Assembly: GCA_016860845.1 (NCBI GenBank) | Contig: BOKF01000028.1 | Location: forward strand, 52,035 to 116,034 | Direction: 5' to 3' | Source: Chloroflexota bacterium | Lineage (GTDB): Bacteria; Chloroflexota; Anaerolineae; 4572-78; J111 | DNA length: 64,000 nt | In this document: one piece after another, positions 8,318 through 16,393 of the stretch | Layout of the letters: the number at the start of each line of letters is the position of its first letter | How positions within the stretch are numbered: position 1 is the first letter of the stretch | The notes under the pieces: generated by a model | Told to the model about the DNA's origin: nothing | The model's input: the letters and a program-made list of their open reading frames with translations, nothing else | Databases searched by the model: none | Translations under genes and position numbers: made by a program

Positions 8318-8917
8318 ATGAAGAAAAACATTCAAGCTACTGCGACAATGCCAGCCGGTACGCTTACCCTGGATCCAGCTCCCGATCTCCGGGCATTGCT
8401 TTACAGCCTACACGCGGTGCGAGATGGAGATTTTTCCGTGCGCCTGCCGGGCGATTGGACGGGCCTGGAAGGGAAAATCGCCGACACGTTCAATGAGATG
8501 GTCACTGCCAACCAGAAAATGGCCGAGGAATTACGGCGTGTAGGCCAGGTAGTGGGTAAGGAGGGAAAAACGCGGGAACGGACCCGCTTTAATTTATCCA
8601 AGGGCGCCTGGGGCGAGATGGAGGTTTCGGTCAACACGCTCATTGACGACCTGCTCAGGCCGACCACAGAAGTGACGCGGACCATCGCCGCCGTCGCCGA
8701 GGGGAATCTGACCCAAACCGTCAGGCTGGATGTGGACGGGCGGCCACTGGAAGGCGAATTCCTGCGCTCGGCCACGATTGTTAATACCATTCGATATGGG
8801 CTAACGCCCGCTTCGCGTCAGGATGATTTTCGGCTCATTGACGCACTCTTCGATACGCCTTTAGCTTTGCTCAAGGCTACTCAGGGTGCGATTACAAAAA
8901 CTCCGAACTTAGGCTAA
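8318..8917 (+). pseudogene. Truncated tandem-HAMP protein (remnant of a hybrid kinase)
   Basis: A 199-residue frame with tandem HAMP units: LLYSLHAVRDGDFSVRLPGD..IADTFNEMVTANQ (about 25-65) and TTEVTRTIAAVAEGNLTQTV (about 112-132) ending GEFLRSATIVNTI at about 158. That last motif is a constant feature of large multi-HAMP hybrid histidine kinases, where it continues into further HAMP, kinase and receiver domains. Here the similarity stops abruptly after VNTI and about 40 unrelated residues follow before the stop. I therefore regard it as the N-terminal fragment of a kinase gene broken by deletion or rearrangement. A short stand-alone HAMP adaptor that is still expressed cannot be excluded, since the ribosome-binding site is intact. 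Confidence 0.65.
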
Positions 8918-9379
8918 TTCTTCCTCATCCAACACGGCCAGCAATTTCTCCGCGGGCAGCGGGACATTGACCCCACGCCATAGTTTTTCTCCCCCTGACT
9001 CGTGCCGGGTGTCCCAATAAATTTCCAGACCATTGCCATCCGGGTCGTCAAAGTAGATGGCCCAACTAATCAGATGATCCACTGCTGCCGCCGAGACGCC
9101 AGCTTCAGTCAGAGCCTGGTAGGCCAAGGCCAGAGAGCGGCGGTCGGGGACTTCAAAGGCCACGTGGTAGAGGCCGGTGCCATAGGGATGCGGCTGGGGC
9201 GCGGTAGGCCCGACATTTTGCAGGGCAATTTCATGGTGAAAATCGCCGCCGCTCAGAAAAGCGTAATGATCCCCCACCCGTTCGATCACTTTCAGGCTGA
9301 AGAAGCGGGTATAAAAATCCACCGCTCGCTCCAAATCACGCACCTTCAGATGGGCGTGTCCGATTTTGGTCTGGTACAT
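8909..9379 (-). CDS. VOC-superfamily (glyoxalase/extradiol dioxygenase-like) protein
   Basis: A 156-residue protein with two vicinal-oxygen-chelate modules: IGHAHLKVRDLERAVDFYTRFF at the start (first metal His) and GLYHVAFEVPD in the middle, ending YFDDPDGNGLEIYWDT, which carries the Glu ligand. The pattern resembles catechol 2,3-dioxygenase-like single-domain proteins. It probably binds one divalent metal; the substrate is unknown. AGGAGG stands 5 bases before the ATG. Its 3' end overlaps the truncated HAMP gene by 9 bases, in convergent orientation. Confidence 0.85.
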   Translation of the reverse strand: MYQTKIGHAHLKVRDLERAVDFYTRFFSLKVIERVGDHYAFLSGGDFHHEIALQNVGPTAPQPHPYGTGLYHVAFEVPDRRSLALAYQALTEAGVSAAAVDHLISWAIYFDDPDGNGLEIYWDTRHESGGEKLWRGVNVPLPAEKLLAVLDEEELA

Positions 9380-9405
9380 CGTGCCTCCTTAGTTAAACCT
9401 CGTAG

Positions 9406-9424
9406 GACAAGCTGTTAGCTTGTC
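9406..9424. repeat. Short palindromic element
   Basis: GACAAGCT-GTT-AGCTTGTC is a perfect 8-bp inverted repeat with a 3-base loop, in the gap between the divergent VOC and SbcD-like genes. It resembles dispersed elements elsewhere in the window and lacks a T-tract. Confidence 0.65.
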
Positions 9425-9547
9425 TCCCCTTTGGACAAATTAACAATTTACCCTACAACATACCTGCCTCTTCAAGTTTGCGCAAAATCGCAGCATAGAG
9501 CATCATGTTGGGCAGTCAGAACAAATGTGTCATTAGAAGGACCATAG

Positions 9548-10780
9548 ATGGGACAATCTATTAATTTACTCCACCTGGCCGATATTCACATCGGCATGGA
9601 AAATTACGGCCGGCTTGACCCGAAATCGGGCTTGAACAGCCGGGTGGTGGATTTCTTGCGCCGCTTAAGCCAGGCGATTGACATGGCCCTGGAGCGAGAG
9701 GTGGATGTCTGCATCTTTGCCGGCGATGCCTACAAAAACCAGCGGCCCAATCCTACCTTTCAGCGGGAGTTTGCCCGGCGCATCAAGCGCCTGGCCGGGG
9801 AAGGCGTCCCGGTCATCCTGCTGGTTGGCAACCACGATATGGCCACCGCCGACCGGGCGGCGAGCAGCCTGGATATTTTTGGCGTGCTGGACGTGCCGGG
9901 GGTCATCGTGGCTGACCGGGAGCAGGTCCATCAAATTACCTGCCGGCGGGGCCAGCCGCTGCAAGTGGCAACGGTGCCCTATCCCCAGCGCAGCCGGCTG
10001 CTGGCCCGGGAGCAGTATCAAAACCTGACCCTGGAGGACCTGGATATGGAATTGGGCCGGATTCTGGGTGAAAACCTGGCCGACCTGGCCGCCGAGGTCC
10101 AGGAACAGCCGGATATTCCCGCCGTACTGACCGCCCATCTGTCGGTGAGCGGGGCCAAGCATGGCAGCGAGCAGAGCGTGATGATTGGCCGGGATGTGGT
10201 GGTCATGAAAAGCCTGCTGGCCGACCCGGCCTGGGATTACGTGGCCCTGGGCCACATCCACAAGCATCAAGAGCTAAACGGCGGCCAGCACCCGCCGATT
10301 GTTTACCCCGGCAGCCTGGAACGGATTGATTTTGGGGAAGAGGGGGAGCGCAAAGGCTTTGTCATGGTCGAGCTGGAACGAGGCCGCGCTGAGTGGGAGT
10401 TTGTGCCGGTAGAGGCCCGCCGCTTTGTAACCATTCGTATGGACATCCGGCAGCAGGCGGAGCCGATGACCGCCATTTTGGATGAGTTGGAGCAGCACCC
10501 TGTGGACGGGGCCATCGTGCGGGTCATCGTCAAGGCCACCGAGGCCCAGGAAATTCTGCTCGACGAGAAGCCGATGCGCCAGGCGCTGCGCGGCGCCAGC
10601 TATGTCGCCAGCATCGTGCGTGATATTGACCGGCCCCAGCGCCACCGGCTGGGCGGCATTTCCGCCGAGGAGCTGACGCCCCAGGAGGCGCTGGAACTTT
10701 ACCTGGACTCCAAGGGGGTTTCGGAGGAACGAAAGGCGCAGTTGGTGCGCTATGCGGAAGCGATTTTTAGGGAAGAGTGA
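9548..10780 (+). CDS. SbcD/Mre11-like DNA repair exonuclease subunit
   Basis: A 410-residue metallophosphoesterase of the SbcD/Mre11 type, the nuclease half of complexes that process DNA ends and hairpins. The five phosphoesterase motifs are seen: LADIHIGMENYG (about 10-20), FAGDAYKN, VGNHDMA, TAHLSVSG and LGHIHKHQ. A C-terminal capping region follows (about 290-410). The ATPase partner SbcC/Rad50 is not in the window, which is unusual because sbcDC are normally adjacent. The ATG follows AGAAGGA. In a genome rich in perfect palindromes an SbcD-like nuclease is of interest because these enzymes cut cruciforms. Confidence 0.88.
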   Translation: MGQSINLLHLADIHIGMENYGRLDPKSGLNSRVVDFLRRLSQAIDMALEREVDVCIFAGDAYKNQRPNPTFQREFARRIKRLAGEGVPVILLVGNHDMATADRAASSLDIFGVLDVPGVIVADREQVHQITCRRGQPLQVATVPYPQRSRLLAREQYQNLTLEDLDMELGRILGENLADLAAEVQEQPDIPAVLTAHLSVSGAKHGSEQSVMIGRDVVVMKSLLADPAWDYVALGHIHKHQELNGGQHPPIVYPGSLERIDFGEEGERKGFVMVELERGRAEWEFVPVEARRFVTIRMDIRQQAEPMTAILDELEQHPVDGAIVRVIVKATEAQEILLDEKPMRQALRGASYVASIVRDIDRPQRHRLGGISAEELTPQEALELYLDSKGVSEERKAQLVRYAEAIFREE

Positions 10781-10781
10781 A

Positions 10782-10813
10782 GACGACCGCCGACCGCTGA
10801 CGGCAGACCACCG
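10782..10813. repeat. GACCGCCGACC-type dispersed repeat, copy 1
   Basis: A string of GACCGCCGACCGCTGAC type lies just after the sbcD stop. A related string in inverted orientation lies at 11459-11490, so the pair brackets the low-GC gene at 10855-11445. Similar strings occur at 48602-48628 and 53062-53115. Confidence 0.6.
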
Positions 10814-10824
10814 TATAGTGGAAT

Positions 10825-10858
10825 TTAGGAGTGAAAAAGTGCACTTTTTCACTCCTAA
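10825..10858. terminator. Perfect 34-bp palindrome between convergent genes
   Basis: Bases 10825-10858 are a perfect palindrome without spacer (arms TTAGGAGTGAAAAAGTG and its exact complement). It covers the stop codon of the reverse-strand gene. The inner A5/T5 tracts and position between two convergent genes suit a bidirectional terminator, though there is no classical terminal T-run. It could also extrude as a cruciform. Confidence 0.6.
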
Positions 10859-11445
10859 GCACAGAAGATAAGAGTATCTTTACTCAAATCTTCTGGTAAT
10901 AAATCATTCTCTATTGAGTAATAACCAGTATCAACGGCAAAGGGCGGCAAATTTAGAGCCTGAGTTAAAACGTCTTGGATTTCGTCACCAATCAGATGTT
11001 CTTCAGACCAATCATCATCAGTAGCAGTTTTAATTACACGTTCAAAAATGTTACGAACATTGGCCAAAGCATATGGGACTTGAATAGTTTCACAAAGCTT
11101 TTCAGCATCACCCCCTTTTGGGAGTGAAAACTCAGTCTCTGCTTCAAAGTAATCAGGGATTGAATTGTATTCATCAATTAATTCGCCTGACTTGTACAAC
11201 CAATATAAAAACAAGTCACCGTCGTGTACAAAAACAGCCAGGATAGGACACTGAAACACCTTTGAAAGTTCCGAACCTAACCTACAAAGAATTTCCATGT
11301 CATCCTCTGACTCCTTGTCGAAAACAACAGTACAATCATTCACCATTGGCGAAACATATGCCTGACGCTTGGACTGCTTCAAGAAGTCAGCAATATTCTG
11401 TTGCTTAACACCTTTGACTGTAATTTTAGTATAGAAAATCCCCAT
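10855..11445 (-). CDS. Conserved-looking protein of unknown function, low GC
   Basis: A 196-residue acidic, soluble protein that I do not assign to a named family. It opens MGIFYTKITVKGV and contains QAYVSPMVNDCTVVFD, FVHDGDLFLYWLYKSGELIDEYNS and a C-terminal acidic half; there is no signal peptide or membrane segment. Base composition is clearly AT-richer than its neighbours, and it is bracketed by related inverted GACCGCCGACC repeats, both signs of acquisition by transfer. It is preceded by no strong ribosome-binding site. Function unknown. Confidence 0.75.
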   Translation of the reverse strand: MGIFYTKITVKGVKQQNIADFLKQSKRQAYVSPMVNDCTVVFDKESEDDMEILCRLGSELSKVFQCPILAVFVHDGDLFLYWLYKSGELIDEYNSIPDYFEAETEFSLPKGGDAEKLCETIQVPYALANVRNIFERVIKTATDDDWSEEHLIGDEIQDVLTQALNLPPFAVDTGYYSIENDLLPEDLSKDTLIFCA

Positions 11446-11458
11446 ACACTGATCTCAG

Positions 11459-11490
11459 CAGTCAACGGTCGGTCGTCTGCGGTCAGCCCA
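11459..11490. repeat. GACCGCCGACC-type dispersed repeat, copy 2 (inverted)
   Basis: Read on the reverse strand this is an AGACGACCGACCGTTGACTG-type string, similar to copy 1 at 10782-10813. Its left end overlaps the upstream region of the low-GC gene and its right end abuts the dcd stop. Confidence 0.55.
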
Positions 11491-12040
11491 CCTTGGGCAG
11501 CGTAATCCCTACCTGCTTCTGGTACTTACCCTTCTTGTCGGCGTAGGAGACGCGGCAGGGTTCGTCGGCCTGGAAGAAGATGACCTGGGCAATGCCTTCG
11601 TTGGCGTAGATGCGGGCCGGCAGGGGGGTGGTGTTGGAAATTTCCAGGGTGACAAAACCTTCCCATTCCGGCTCAAAGGGGGTGACGTTGACGATGATGC
11701 CGCAGCGGGCGTAGGTTGACTTGCCCACGCACAGAGTCAGCACGTCGCGGGGAATGCGGAAGTACTCGACCGTCTGGGCCAGGGCAAAGGAGTTGGGCGG
11801 AATGGTGCAAATATCGCCTTTAAACTCCACAAAAGAGCGGTTGTCAAACCGTTTGGGGTCTACGACGGTGGTATTGACATTGGTAAAAATCTTGAATTCG
11901 TCGGCCACCCGAATATCGTAGCCGTAGGAGGAGACACCAAAGGAAATGACCCCCTCCCTGACCTGGCTCGACTCAAACGGCTCGATCATGCCATACTCCC
12001 GCGCCATCTTTTCAATCCAATGATCGGGTTTGATGCTCAT
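11483..12040 (-). CDS. dcd: dCTP deaminase
   Basis: A 185-residue trimeric-type dCTP deaminase that turns dCTP into dUTP in thymidylate synthesis. Motifs include [19 protein letters not shown] near the N-terminus, [20 protein letters not shown] and the catalytic-Glu strand [19 protein letters not shown], ending [12 protein letters not shown]. Length is normal for the family. AGGAG lies 7 bases before the ATG. It is the last gene of a leftward set with the lipoprotein and pyrophosphatase genes. Confidence 0.95.
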   Translation of the reverse strand: MSIKPDHWIEKMAREYGMIEPFESSQVREGVISFGVSSYGYDIRVADEFKIFTNVNTTVVDPKRFDNRSFVEFKGDICTIPPNSFALAQTVEYFRIPRDVLTLCVGKSTYARCGIIVNVTPFEPEWEGFVTLEISNTTPLPARIYANEGIAQVIFFQADEPCRVSYADKKGKYQKQVGITLPKVG

Positions 12041-12049
12041 TAAAATCTC

Positions 12050-12853
12050 CTACTTTTTATCCCAATTGACTTCGTAGATCTGGATACCATCGGCATCCTC
12101 ACAATTATCGCTGGCCACCCATTTTGCGGTGTCTTCTGACTCCACCCCAGCGCCAACCACCTTGGCTTCAAATTCAACTTCGTCTATATCATCCTCTAAA
12201 GCGCCAATAAAGATACCGTACTTGCCATCTTTGTCGGTTTTGCCAATGTAAGGGCCTTTGTACTTATCCTCGTCGCCTTTCACTTCAATTGTGACAAACT
12301 GAACCGGATTATCGGTATCTTTTTCTCTGACTTCGCCTCTAATCCCAACGTTGGCGCAGTCATTTTCTTCATCCGTGCTTGCAATTTCGTACCGGCCGGG
12401 CGGCGTACCAGGTTCAGGGGTGTTGGTGGGCGTGGCTACCGGCGAAGTATCGGCTGGAGCCGGAGCCGGCGCAGGCGCAGGGACAGGCGTATCGGTCGGC
12501 GGTGGAGGCGGCGGCTGAGTCGGTGGAGGCGGCGGCGGTTGCGTCGGCAGCGGGGTGTCGGTGGGAATGGGCGTATCGCTGGGGGGCAGCGGGGTGTCGG
12601 TGGGGATGGGGGTATCGGTCGGGATAGGCGTATCGGTGCTGGTCGGCACGGGCGTAGCCGTTGGGGGGATAGGTGTTATGGTGAAGGTCGGTAAAGGCGT
12701 GCGAGTCGGGCGGGGGGTGGACCGTTGGGCTACCGGCGTATTGGTCACGCAGGCCAGGGTAGCAGCCAACAACAAACAAGGCACGACTAGCCGCTGTACG
12801 TTTCGATGAAGCTCAATTCCAGAGCCAATTCTAAGCGGTCGTTTTAGAAACAT
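12050..12853 (-). CDS. Pro/Thr-rich probable lipoprotein
   Basis: A 267-residue exported protein when started at 12853 (MFLKRPLRIG); the frame is open to 12904 but the later ATG gives a better signal peptide. A basic N-region and hydrophobic stretch lead to LLAATLAC, a plausible though imperfect lipobox. Then follows a long linker of repeated TPIPTDTP and PPPPPPTQ units (about residues 35-130), and a C-terminal domain (about 160-267) with GRYEIAS, VQFVTIEVKGDEDKYKG and GKTDKDGKYGI, which resembles a carboxypeptidase-regulatory-like beta-sandwich. It is probably anchored outside the membrane with the domain held away by the linker. Linker DNA is highly repetitive and therefore prone to slippage. 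Confidence 0.72.
   Translation of the reverse strand: MFLKRPLRIGSGIELHRNVQRLVVPCLLLAATLACVTNTPVAQRSTPRPTRTPLPTFTITPIPPTATPVPTSTDTPIPTDTPIPTDTPLPPSDTPIPTDTPLPTQPPPPPPTQPPPPPPTDTPVPAPAPAPAPADTSPVATPTNTPEPGTPPGRYEIASTDEENDCANVGIRGEVREKDTDNPVQFVTIEVKGDEDKYKGPYIGKTDKDGKYGIFIGALEDDIDEVEFEAKVVGAGVESEDTAKWVASDNCEDADGIQIYEVNWDKK
12500..12690. repeat. Low-complexity repeats in the Pro/Thr linker
   Basis: Degenerate tandem repeats of the GGGGTGTCGGTGGGAATGG type (plus strand) and GGCGGCGG runs encode the TPIPTDTP and PPPPPP segments of the lipoprotein linker. Confidence 0.75.
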
Positions 12854-12919
12854 GGGACTTTTAATGGTGCGCGCTGCATGCCTTCGCAGGCTACGCTCAG
12901 GCAAAATCTTCCTGAAAGG

Positions 12920-13465
12920 CTATATCCGCACCCCTCGGATGTACTTTTCCCGGTAGAGGGCAATGGAGCGGGTAATCTCGGTTTTGGCCACCAGGGCCGG
13001 TTCCCAGCCCACAGGTTTGGCCCGCTTGCCCTCCAGGTCTTTGTAGACTTCAAAAAAGTGGGCTACTTCTTTCAGGAAATGCTGGGGAATATCTTTAATA
13101 TCCTGGTAATCGTCAAAAATAGGATCGCGAGCCGGTACGGCCAGAACCTTGTCATCGGGAACGCCTTGATCCAGCATTTTGAATAAACCAATGGGCCGGG
13201 CCTCGATAATGCAGCCGGGAAAGGTCGGCTCATTGACCATGACCAGCACATCCAAAGGGTCGCCGTCGTCATACATGGTCCGGGGGATAAAGCCGTAATC
13301 GCCGGGATAGTGCAGCGATGAAAAAAGGACACGGTCTAACTTGATGACCCCAATTTCCTTGCCGTATTCATATTTATTGCGTGAACCTTTAGGGATTTCG
13401 ACAATCACGTAAATCACATCTGGACTATTGGGGCCAGACTCTAACTCACGCCATAGATTTATCAT
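12920..13465 (-). CDS. ppa: Inorganic pyrophosphatase (family I)
   Basis: A 181-residue family I soluble pyrophosphatase. Active-site segments are present: IVEIPKGSRNKYEY, the signature-like YPGDYGFIPRTMYDDGDPLDVLV, and PDDKVLAVPARDPIF with VAHFFEVYKDLEGK near the end. It removes PPi and drives biosynthetic reactions. I use the ATG at 13465 (MINLWRELE), which matches the normal N-terminus of the family; the longer frame from 13594 adds 43 residues without homology. No good ribosome-binding site precedes 13465, so the start carries some doubt. It is divergent from pyruvate kinase. Confidence 0.93.
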   Translation of the reverse strand: MINLWRELESGPNSPDVIYVIVEIPKGSRNKYEYGKEIGVIKLDRVLFSSLHYPGDYGFIPRTMYDDGDPLDVLVMVNEPTFPGCIIEARPIGLFKMLDQGVPDDKVLAVPARDPIFDDYQDIKDIPQHFLKEVAHFFEVYKDLEGKRAKPVGWEPALVAKTEITRSIALYREKYIRGVRI

Positions 13466-13613
13466 GGGGGGTAGCTTTCTCTTAAAAAAACTCAATAATT
13501 TTTGATACCAAACTTTAGCATGGAAACCCCAGCCCGTCAATCCTGTAGAACGGCATTGCAAATCGTTTAGCTTAATGTTATTATAATGGCCCAAAACAGG
13601 TGAAAGAAGTTGT

Positions 13614-15095
13614 ATGACAATTAAGATTGAGCATCATCGCCCGCAAAAGAGAACAAAAATTGTGGCCACGCTGGGACCGGCCAGCACCGATGAGGAAACC
13701 CTGCGCCGGATGATCCTAGCGGGGTTGGATGTAGTGCGTCTCAATTTCTCGCATGGCCAGCCGGAGACATTGGCTCCCGTAATTGAGCGGGTTCGCCGCT
13801 TAAGCGACGAGATGAACGTACCGCTGGCTATTTTAGGTGATTTACGCGGCCCCCGGATTCGGGTGGGGGAAATGGAAAACGGCTCGATTGAATTGACGAC
13901 AGGCCAGAAGGTGGTGCTGACGCCCCAGCCGGTCATTGGAACGCCGGCCCGGATTTCGGTCAGCTTTTCTCAACTGGCCGGTGACGTTCGGGCCGGCAGC
14001 CTGCTCCTGCTTGACGACGGCAACCTGGAATTAAAAGTCGAAACAGTTAAAGATAATGGCGATGTAGTCTGCCGGGTGGTGCAAGGAGGGATGCTCTCCA
14101 GCCACCGCGGCATCAACCTGCCGGGGCTGCGGGTCAGCCTGCCCTCGATTACCAAAAAAGATTACGCCGATATTGATTTTGCGATTGCCCAGCAGTTGGA
14201 TTTCCTGGCCCTTTCCTTTGTCCAATCCGCCAGTGATGTGCGCCAGCTCAATGCCTATTTGGCCGGCGAAGGAGCCAAAATTCCGGTCATTGCCAAGATC
14301 GAGAAAAAAGGCGCGCTCGACGACATCGAGGCGATTGTAGCCGAAGCCTACGGGGTTATGGTCGCTCGGGGCGACCTGGCCCTAGAGATGAGCATCCAGG
14401 ATGTGCCCATTGCCCAAAAACGGATCATCGCAGCCTGCCGCAACGCCGCCATTCCGGTGATTACGGCTACGCAGATGCTGGAATCAATGATCGAGCGGCA
14501 CAAGCCGACCCGCGCCGAAGCCACCGATGTGGCGAACGCCATTTTGGACGGTACCGATGCCCTCATGCTTTCAGGTGAAACGGCCATTGGCAAATACCCG
14601 GCTGAAACGGTGGCGACCATGGCCGCTATTGCCGTCCGTACCGAACGGGCCTGCCTGAGCGGCGAATTGCCCGGCTGGCCGGGCGTGGACTCACCCAGGG
14701 GTATTGATGCCAATGTGGCCTATGCCAGCCAGGTGGTGGCCGAATCCATTGCCGCCAAAGCCATCGTGATCCATACCACCACCGGCGCCACTGCCCGCCG
14801 GGTCACCTGTCACCGGCCTGAAATTCCGGTGCTGGCTTTAACCTCTCATCCCGCCACCCGGCGCCGCCTGGCCCTGACCTGGGGGGTCGAGAGCGGTCTG
14901 GTGGAGAATATTCAAGATACCGACCACATGGTTAAATTGGCGTTTGAGCATGTCCTCAAACGCGGCATTGCGGCGCTCGGCGAGACGATAGTGATTACGG
15001 CCGGCACGCCCTATGGTACAGCCGGCCGGACCAATATGCTTAAAGTTGAGCAAATCAGCAACGAAATTACGAGCGAAGAGGCGGTTGATGCTTAA
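13614..15095 (+). CDS. pyk: Pyruvate kinase
   Basis: A 493-residue pyruvate kinase, last enzyme of glycolysis (PEP + ADP to pyruvate + ATP). Motifs run in order: KIVATLGPAS, VVRLNFSHG, DLRGPRIRVGEM, a B domain (about 80-175), LALSFVQSASD, PVIAKIEKKGALDDIEAIV, GVMVARGDLALEM, the signature TRAEATDVANAILDGTDALM, and a C-terminal allosteric domain with TTGATARRV. It lacks the extra C-terminal PEP-utiliser domain found in some Firmicutes. GAAAGAAG lies upstream of the ATG. A membrane-protein gene overlaps its 3' end by 8 bases. Confidence 0.97.
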   Translation: MTIKIEHHRPQKRTKIVATLGPASTDEETLRRMILAGLDVVRLNFSHGQPETLAPVIERVRRLSDEMNVPLAILGDLRGPRIRVGEMENGSIELTTGQKVVLTPQPVIGTPARISVSFSQLAGDVRAGSLLLLDDGNLELKVETVKDNGDVVCRVVQGGMLSSHRGINLPGLRVSLPSITKKDYADIDFAIAQQLDFLALSFVQSASDVRQLNAYLAGEGAKIPVIAKIEKKGALDDIEAIVAEAYGVMVARGDLALEMSIQDVPIAQKRIIAACRNAAIPVITATQMLESMIERHKPTRAEATDVANAILDGTDALMLSGETAIGKYPAETVATMAAIAVRTERACLSGELPGWPGVDSPRGIDANVAYASQVVAESIAAKAIVIHTTTGATARRVTCHRPEIPVLALTSHPATRRRLALTWGVESGLVENIQDTDHMVKLAFEHVLKRGIAALGETIVITAGTPYGTAGRTNMLKVEQISNEITSEEAVDA

Positions 15096-15546
15096 AGCCG
15101 GACTGATTGGGGCTGTGATTGGTTTTATTTATGTAACAAGTATCACCCTTATCTCGCCTTTTTGCACGCTGTGTTTCACCCCGCTCCTGGGCATTGGCAT
15201 TGGCTATCTGGCCAATCGTTTTGATACACCACCTAATGTTGAAGCCAGCCTGGGTCGGGGGGCTATTGCGGGAGCCATGACCGGTTTTGCGGCCCTGTTA
15301 GGACAAATGTTGGCGACAGTGGTTAACGCGGTTCTGGTGACAAATTGGACAGATTTGCCTACCGTTTTTAAAGACTGGGGCTTTGCCCAGGTTCCCGATA
15401 CCAGCGAATATTGGCAAACAACCCTCACCGCTAACTCTTTTTGCAGCCTCTTGAACCTGGCCCTTATTGCCGGGTTGGGAGCAGTGGGCGGCTTGATCTG
15501 GTTTCAGCGACAGCATAAGAAAGCGCATATCACCCTATCTATTTGA
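15088..15546 (+). CDS. Small membrane protein of unknown function
   Basis: A 152-residue protein with about four predicted membrane spans (roughly residues 2-22, 28-45, 58-82 and 118-138), Gly- and Ala-rich, with a CTLCF motif in the first loop and a short cytoplasmic tail QRQHKKAH. I place the start at 15088, where the ATG overlaps the end of pyk (ATG within GTTGATGCTTAA), giving translational coupling; the longer frame from 15013 would lie wholly inside pyk. I do not recognise a specific family. The repeated glycine-zipper-like spans may indicate a DUF-type membrane protein. Confidence 0.65.
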   Translation: MLKAGLIGAVIGFIYVTSITLISPFCTLCFTPLLGIGIGYLANRFDTPPNVEASLGRGAIAGAMTGFAALLGQMLATVVNAVLVTNWTDLPTVFKDWGFAQVPDTSEYWQTTLTANSFCSLLNLALIAGLGAVGGLIWFQRQHKKAHITLSI

Positions 15547-15559
15547 GAAAGATTTCACC

Positions 15560-15922
15560 ATGGAAAAAATAGAAGCGGCCCGCCGGGGCAAAGGACTGAT
15601 TGTCTTGGAGGCCGATTCAGCCGAGCAAGTTAAACATGCCATTCAAAAAGTCAGCACAATTAGCGCCGTTGAAGGCAATCAAGTCAGCTTTGAAGGGCAG
15701 CGGATCGTCGAGGGGCACGGATTTGGCCGGGACGTTAATTGCTATGATATTTATGAGTGCCCTGATGGTTATTTGCTGCATACGTATATGAACAATGGGT
15801 CGAATTGGGCGGCAGCAGGCAAAACCTTACAGGCTATGCTCAATGCGGCCCCTGATCTGACCGTGGCCAAGCGTGCCCACGGGGAGTTGGTCAAGAAGAA
15901 TCTCGTTTCGATGAAGCATTGA
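15560..15922 (+). CDS. Hypothetical protein
   Basis: A 120-residue soluble protein beginning MEKIEAARRGKGLIVLEADS, with a central FGRDVNCYDIYECPDGYLLHTYM and a basic C-terminus. It has no signal peptide or membrane span. It follows the small membrane protein by 13 bases and may be cotranscribed. I do not recognise the family. Confidence 0.6.
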   Translation: MEKIEAARRGKGLIVLEADSAEQVKHAIQKVSTISAVEGNQVSFEGQRIVEGHGFGRDVNCYDIYECPDGYLLHTYMNNGSNWAAAGKTLQAMLNAAPDLTVAKRAHGELVKKNLVSMKH

Positions 15923-15948
15923 GAGAGGCGACCCCCATTCGAGGGCAG

Positions 15949-16160
15949 GTGAGGCGATGACGTGATGAGGCGGTATAATAACCCAAGTTGCCACTTAGCT
16001 GCGAAAAATCACCCCCTCCGACAAGCCTATGGCACTCAGGGTGATTTTTCGCAGCATCCCGAGTAGTTCTGAGCAAAGCGAAGGGCGTATCGAGGGGTGC
16101 TGATTCGAGGGTAGCAACTACTCTTTCGCTTCTCTCCTCCTCGTTTCTTCGCCTCATCCT
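15949..16160. repeat. Composite dispersed-repeat cluster (modules A and B)
   Basis: A nested set of palindromic modules fills this gap. Module A is the hairpin GCGAAAAATCACCC (16001-16014) with GGGTGATTTTTCGC (16039-16052). Module B (16051-16102) begins GCAGCATCCCGAGTAGTT and ends GAGGGGTGCTG, again self-complementary at its ends. They are flanked by GAGGCGATGA-type and CTTCGCCTCATCC-type arms. The same A and B modules recur in the opposite order at 54951-55078. Confidence 0.8.
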
Positions 16161-16166
16161 ACGGTT

Positions 16167-16194
16167 TTGACATAAAAGCCTGGAATAGTATAAT
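16167..16194 (+). promoter_or_regulatory. Promoter of tRNA-Arg
   Basis: Consensus TTGACA (16167-16172), a 16-base spacer and consensus TATAAT (16189-16194). The predicted transcription start near 16201 is about 12 bases upstream of the tRNA. Confidence 0.82.
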
Positions 16195-16212
16195 AAAAGC
16201 CAGCAACAATCT

Positions 16213-16286
16213 GCCTCCGTAGCTCAATTGGATAGAGCATCAGTCTTCGGAACTGAGGGTTGGGGGTTCAAATCCCTCCGGAGGTA
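16213..16286 (+). tRNA. tRNA-Arg (anticodon TCG)
   Basis: A 74-base cloverleaf: acceptor GCCTCCG pairs with CGGAGGT (one G-U at the top), D stem GCTC/GAGC, anticodon stem TCAGT/ACTGA with loop CTTCGGA giving anticodon TCG, and a T arm with TTCAAAT. CCA is not encoded. It reads CGA codons. Confidence 0.93.
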
Positions 16287-16341
16287 TAATTATAAAGGGT
16301 TTCACCCCCCGACTTGCCATGGCATAATAATGATCCAGAAG

Positions 16342-16370
16342 TCCAGCCTCAATAAGCTGGATTTTTTTTT
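16342..16370 (+). terminator. Rho-independent terminator after tRNA-Arg
   Basis: TCCAGC (16342-16347) pairs with GCTGGA (16356-16361), loop of 8, followed by nine T residues (16362-16370). Confidence 0.88.
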
Positions 16371-16393
16371 AAGCATTGACCCAACAATATAGC

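Noticed and set aside
12500..12690. Tandem repeats considered as a CRISPR array
   Set aside because: Repeats are short, degenerate, without unique spacers, and encode a Pro/Thr linker in frame.
13466..13594. Upstream extension of the pyrophosphatase
   Set aside because: The added 43 residues have no similarity to family I enzymes, which begin just before the MINLWRELE-like segment.
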